Origin: JABCPE02 sp963521545
GTDB lineage: Bacteria > Bacteroidota > Bacteroidia > Flavobacteriales > Weeksellaceae
Reading direction: 5' to 3'
Assembly (NCBI GenBank): GCA_963521545.1
Contig: CAUQVP010000076.1
Coordinates: 1-8,781 of the forward strand
DNA: 8,781 nucleotides
A program made the position numbers and the translations under genes. The notes under the pieces are model-generated. The model was not told the origin of the DNA. It saw only the letters and a program-made list of their open reading frames with translations, and did no database searches. Within the stretch, counting starts at the first letter, position 1. Each line of letters opens with the position of its first letter. This document shows positions 7,388 to 8,781 of the stretch, one piece after another.

Positions 7388-8179
7388 TTATTTACAATAA
7401 CAAGGTGGTCTTCCAAATGCATAGGAAATACCTATTGTAACAGAGTTTAACCAATCTTTCCCTTTACCCTTGTGTCCATCCATATACTGTTGTAGAGCAG
7501 TTTCTGCGGCTGCACGGTTTGCAGGAGAAACATTATATCTAATAGTATGATTCATCTTTTCAAGATTGCTGTAATCAAGATTATCAGTAAATGTATATCT
7601 AAACATAGCCTCAGCAAAGATAGACCAGTTATATCCAAATTTGTATTTTAGACCTAAACCAAAAGGAATACCTAAAGTCACTTTCTTTTTGTGGATGTTT
7701 TCACCAGTGTATGTAGTAGAAATCAAAAATCCTCTACTTGATTGTCCTACAGTAGTTGTAAGAGTTGGTGAATCATACATTAATCCAGAAAGCCCAGCGA
7801 AAACATATGGACTAAATTTAGTTTCATCCTTTTTTAACTCATCATTGATAGAGAAAAAAGCATATTCAAATAAAGCAGATGCCTCTAAAATATCATTAGA
7901 CATTTTAGTAGTTCCTGTATAAAGATTGTCAAAGAAAGCAATATTATATGCTCCCTCAACTCTTATTCCCTGTCTTGGGTTTAGATTTCTTTTGTAAAAC
8001 AAACCTATGTATGTAGGCTGAACTCTTCTGTTGGTTCCTAAATCAGGGAATGATCTGATGACACTTTTAGCGTCCCCTCCAACAATTGAGTATCCGCCTT
8101 TTACTCCTATTTCATGTCTTTGAGAAAATCCCATAAACATACACAAAGTAAACAATCCAAATGTTATGTGTTTTTTCAT
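7388..8179 (-). CDS. porG: PorG-like outer membrane beta-barrel protein (DUF6089 type), type IX secretion-associated
   Basis: A 263-residue protein with a signal peptide (MKKHITFGLFTLCMFMGFS, cleavage near residue 19-20). The mature part begins RHEIGVKGGYSIVGGDAKSV and alternates short amphipathic strands and Gly/aromatic turns, as in a small outer membrane barrel. Recognisable blocks are YKRNLNPRQGIRVEGAYN (62-79), EASALFEYAFF (99-109), KFSPYVFAGLSGLMY (121-135) and IPFGLGLKYKFGYNWSIFAE (171-190), the pattern I associate with DUF6089/PorG. In P. gingivalis PorG (PG0189) contacts the PorK/PorN ring of the type IX secretion system and lies next to uppS and bamA, the order seen here. It could instead be a general DUF6089 barrel without a secretion role. 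The C-terminus GRPPCYCK has two Cys. It is first in its operon, with a good promoter upstream. Confidence 0.75.
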   Translation of the reverse strand: MKKHITFGLFTLCMFMGFSQRHEIGVKGGYSIVGGDAKSVIRSFPDLGTNRRVQPTYIGLFYKRNLNPRQGIRVEGAYNIAFFDNLYTGTTKMSNDILEASALFEYAFFSINDELKKDETKFSPYVFAGLSGLMYDSPTLTTTVGQSSRGFLISTTYTGENIHKKKVTLGIPFGLGLKYKFGYNWSIFAEAMFRYTFTDNLDYSNLEKMNHTIRYNVSPANRAAAETALQQYMDGHKGKGKDWLNSVTIGISYAFGRPPCYCK

Positions 8180-8211
8180 ATCTAAAATTATTTTATTTAT
8201 TTTTCAATTTG

Positions 8212-8239
8212 CAAATATAACTTTTTTTTAATTTATCAA
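8212..8239 (-). promoter_or_regulatory. Promoter of the porG-uppS-bamA-ompH-ompH operon
   Basis: On the minus strand, TTG (8239-8237) and TATATTTG (8219-8212) are separated by 17 bases. This matches the Bacteroidota consensus TTG, N17-23, TAnnTTTG for the primary sigma factor. Transcription would start near 8206, leaving a leader of about 27 nt before the porG ATG at 8179. The leader is A-rich with no Shine-Dalgarno sequence, as is common in this phylum. Confidence 0.7.
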
Positions 8240-8257
8240 TGTCTAAATATTGTTAAA

Positions 8258-8301
8258 AAACGAAAAATACTATTAAATTATTGGCTTAGAAACGAAAAAT
8301 A
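8258..8301. repeat. 12-base direct repeat AAACGAAAAATA, two copies 32 bases apart
   Basis: Exact copies lie at 8258-8269 and 8290-8301, between the divergent promoters of porG and the plus-strand RNA. The 32-base period is about three helical turns, so a protein could bind both copies on one face of the DNA. The region is very AT-rich, so chance is possible. The rest of 8180-8397 shows no gene. Confidence 0.4.
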
Positions 8302-8362
8302 AATTTTTATCCCTGAAAATCAATTATATATAAAGTTTTAAAAATCAAATTAAATTAAAAAC

Positions 8363-8392
8363 ATGATTTTTGGCATAAATTTTGTAGTTTTG
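8363..8392 (+). promoter_or_regulatory. Candidate promoter of the plus-strand small RNA
   Basis: TAGTTTTG at 8385-8392 is a perfect TAnnTTTG -7 box on the plus strand. At 19 bases upstream there is ATG (8363-8365), one mismatch from the TTG element; a true TTG at 8370-8372 is too close (12 bases). The predicted start is about 8398-8400, right after a run of five C residues. No minus-strand gene needs a signal in this orientation. Confidence 0.55.
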
Positions 8393-8397
8393 CCCCC

Positions 8398-8544
8398 AAT
8401 GTTATAATTAGTTTTTTTAGTTGTAGTATTTCTTTTAATCTGTTTTGAAATACTATATTTAGAATCCCCGACCATAATTGGTCAAAAGTAGATGTTAGAA
8501 TCTATTAGCCATGATCCGAGAGCCAACAAATTCTCGGATTTTTT
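8398..8544 (+). ncRNA. Probable stand-alone small RNA of about 147 nt, family not identified
   Basis: A plus-strand promoter box and an intrinsic terminator bracket this segment. Between them are three clear stems: TAGTATTTC (8424-8432) with GAAATACTA (8447-8455), nine perfect pairs and a 14-nt loop; GACCA/TGGTC (8470-8483) with a UAAU loop; and a seven-pair stem with one G-U pair, 8487-8493 with 8500-8506. The terminator hairpin follows at 8514-8539. A weak 5'-3' closing stem (UAAUUAG near 8405 with CUAUUA near 8502) could compete with the third stem. There is no plus-strand gene downstream, so it is unlikely to be a riboswitch leader. Start codons are followed by stops (ATG TTA TAA) or lead only to a 28-codon frame from 8492 that crosses the terminator. 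I considered 6S-Flavo and Flavo-1 RNAs but cannot confirm either. The 5' end is inferred. Confidence 0.55.
8514..8544 (+). terminator. Intrinsic terminator of the plus-strand small RNA
   Basis: ATCCGAGA (8514-8521) pairs perfectly with TCTCGGAT (8532-8539) around a 10-nt loop, followed by a six-T tract (8539-8544) and more T-rich DNA. The hairpin is GC-rich against an AT-rich background. On the minus strand the stem is not followed by T residues, so it should act only on plus-strand transcripts. Its T tract overlaps the stop codon of the converging minus-strand gene. Confidence 0.8.
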
Positions 8545-8781
8545 ATTTTATTTCATAGATAGTTTGGTTTATTTTTAACTTGGTCATAGGTTTTACTTTT
8601 TTTATTTCTATATTTTTTATTCTTCTAGATGTAATATAGGATTTTATAACAAAGTTATTAATTTTTTCCATATTCGCCTCATCATTTACTATAAAAACAA
8701 CTTTGTCATCTTGTTTTATAGAGACTATATTTTGTTTGAAAAAAGAATGGAGTAGTATTTCTTCCTTTTTCCAAAAATAAA
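8543..8781 (-). CDS. C-terminal 78 codons of an unidentified protein, 5' part beyond window
   Basis: The minus-strand frame is open from the right edge to a TAA at 8545-8543; the other two minus-strand frames have early stops. The visible peptide starts YFWKKEEILLHSFFKQ and ends KVKPMTKLKINQTIYEIK. It is rich in Lys and Ile, with alternating hydrophobic residues suggesting beta strands (ILLHSF, IVSI, KVVFIV), and has no signal peptide or membrane segment in the visible part. I do not recognise it. A weak resemblance in pattern to the end of Bacteroidota ComEC competence proteins is a guess only. It reads toward porG but its stop is 364 bases from porG, which has its own promoter, so it is probably a separate unit. 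No minus-strand terminator is visible after it. Confidence 0.6.
   Translation of the reverse strand, partial: YFWKKEEILLHSFFKQNIVSIKQDDKVVFIVNDEANMEKINNFVIKSYITSRRIKNIEIKKVKPMTKLKINQTIYEIK

Noticed and set aside
7995..8006. CAAACCTA, a minus-strand TAnnTTTG match inside porG.
   Set aside because: It lies within coding sequence without a -33 element; such 8-base matches are expected by chance in a window of this size.
8398..8544. A riboswitch reading of the plus-strand structured RNA.
   Set aside because: No plus-strand coding region follows the terminator; the DNA beyond is the antisense of a minus-strand gene.
8514..8545. The hairpin as a terminator for the minus-strand partial gene.
   Set aside because: On the minus strand the stem is preceded by A residues and followed by CATGGC, with no T tract.

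Overview
The window looks like chromosomal DNA of a Bacteroidota bacterium, most likely a flavobacterium of the Chryseobacterium/Elizabethkingia type. The evidence is an AT-rich sequence, perfect TAnnTTTG promoter boxes, a PorG-like (DUF6089-type) outer membrane protein, and the gene order porG-uppS-bamA-ompH-ompH, which I recall from Porphyromonas gingivalis PG0189-PG0193. The genus is an inference. All recognised protein genes are on the minus strand, so transcription runs from right to left in window coordinates.

Right part (8179 down to 2954): a tight five-gene run with gaps of 7 to 27 bases. It holds porG (outer membrane barrel linked to the type IX secretion system), uppS (undecaprenyl diphosphate synthase, lipid carrier for wall and surface glycans), bamA (outer membrane protein insertase with five POTRA repeats) and two skp/ompH-type periplasmic chaperones. 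A good promoter (TTG, 17 nt, TATATTTG) lies just upstream of porG and a strong intrinsic terminator lies just after the last gene. Together they define an envelope-biogenesis operon: chaperones carry unfolded barrel proteins to BamA, and UppS supplies the lipid carrier.

Left part (2876 down to 1): a second run with a 4HBT-family acyl-CoA thioesterase, rfbD (dTDP-4-dehydrorhamnose reductase) 3 bases later, and a comM/yifB AAA+ ATPase gene that runs off the left edge with only a few C-terminal residues missing. A TAAATTTG box for this unit abuts the terminator of the previous operon.

Right end (8180-8781): an AT-rich regulatory region with divergent promoters, then the most interesting element, a probable stand-alone small RNA on the plus strand (about 8398-8544). 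It has a perfect TAGTTTTG box, three internal hairpins and a strong intrinsic terminator, and no convincing protein. It converges on the 3' end of an unidentified minus-strand gene, of which only the last 78 codons are present. No tRNA, rRNA, CRISPR array, insertion sequence or phage gene was seen.
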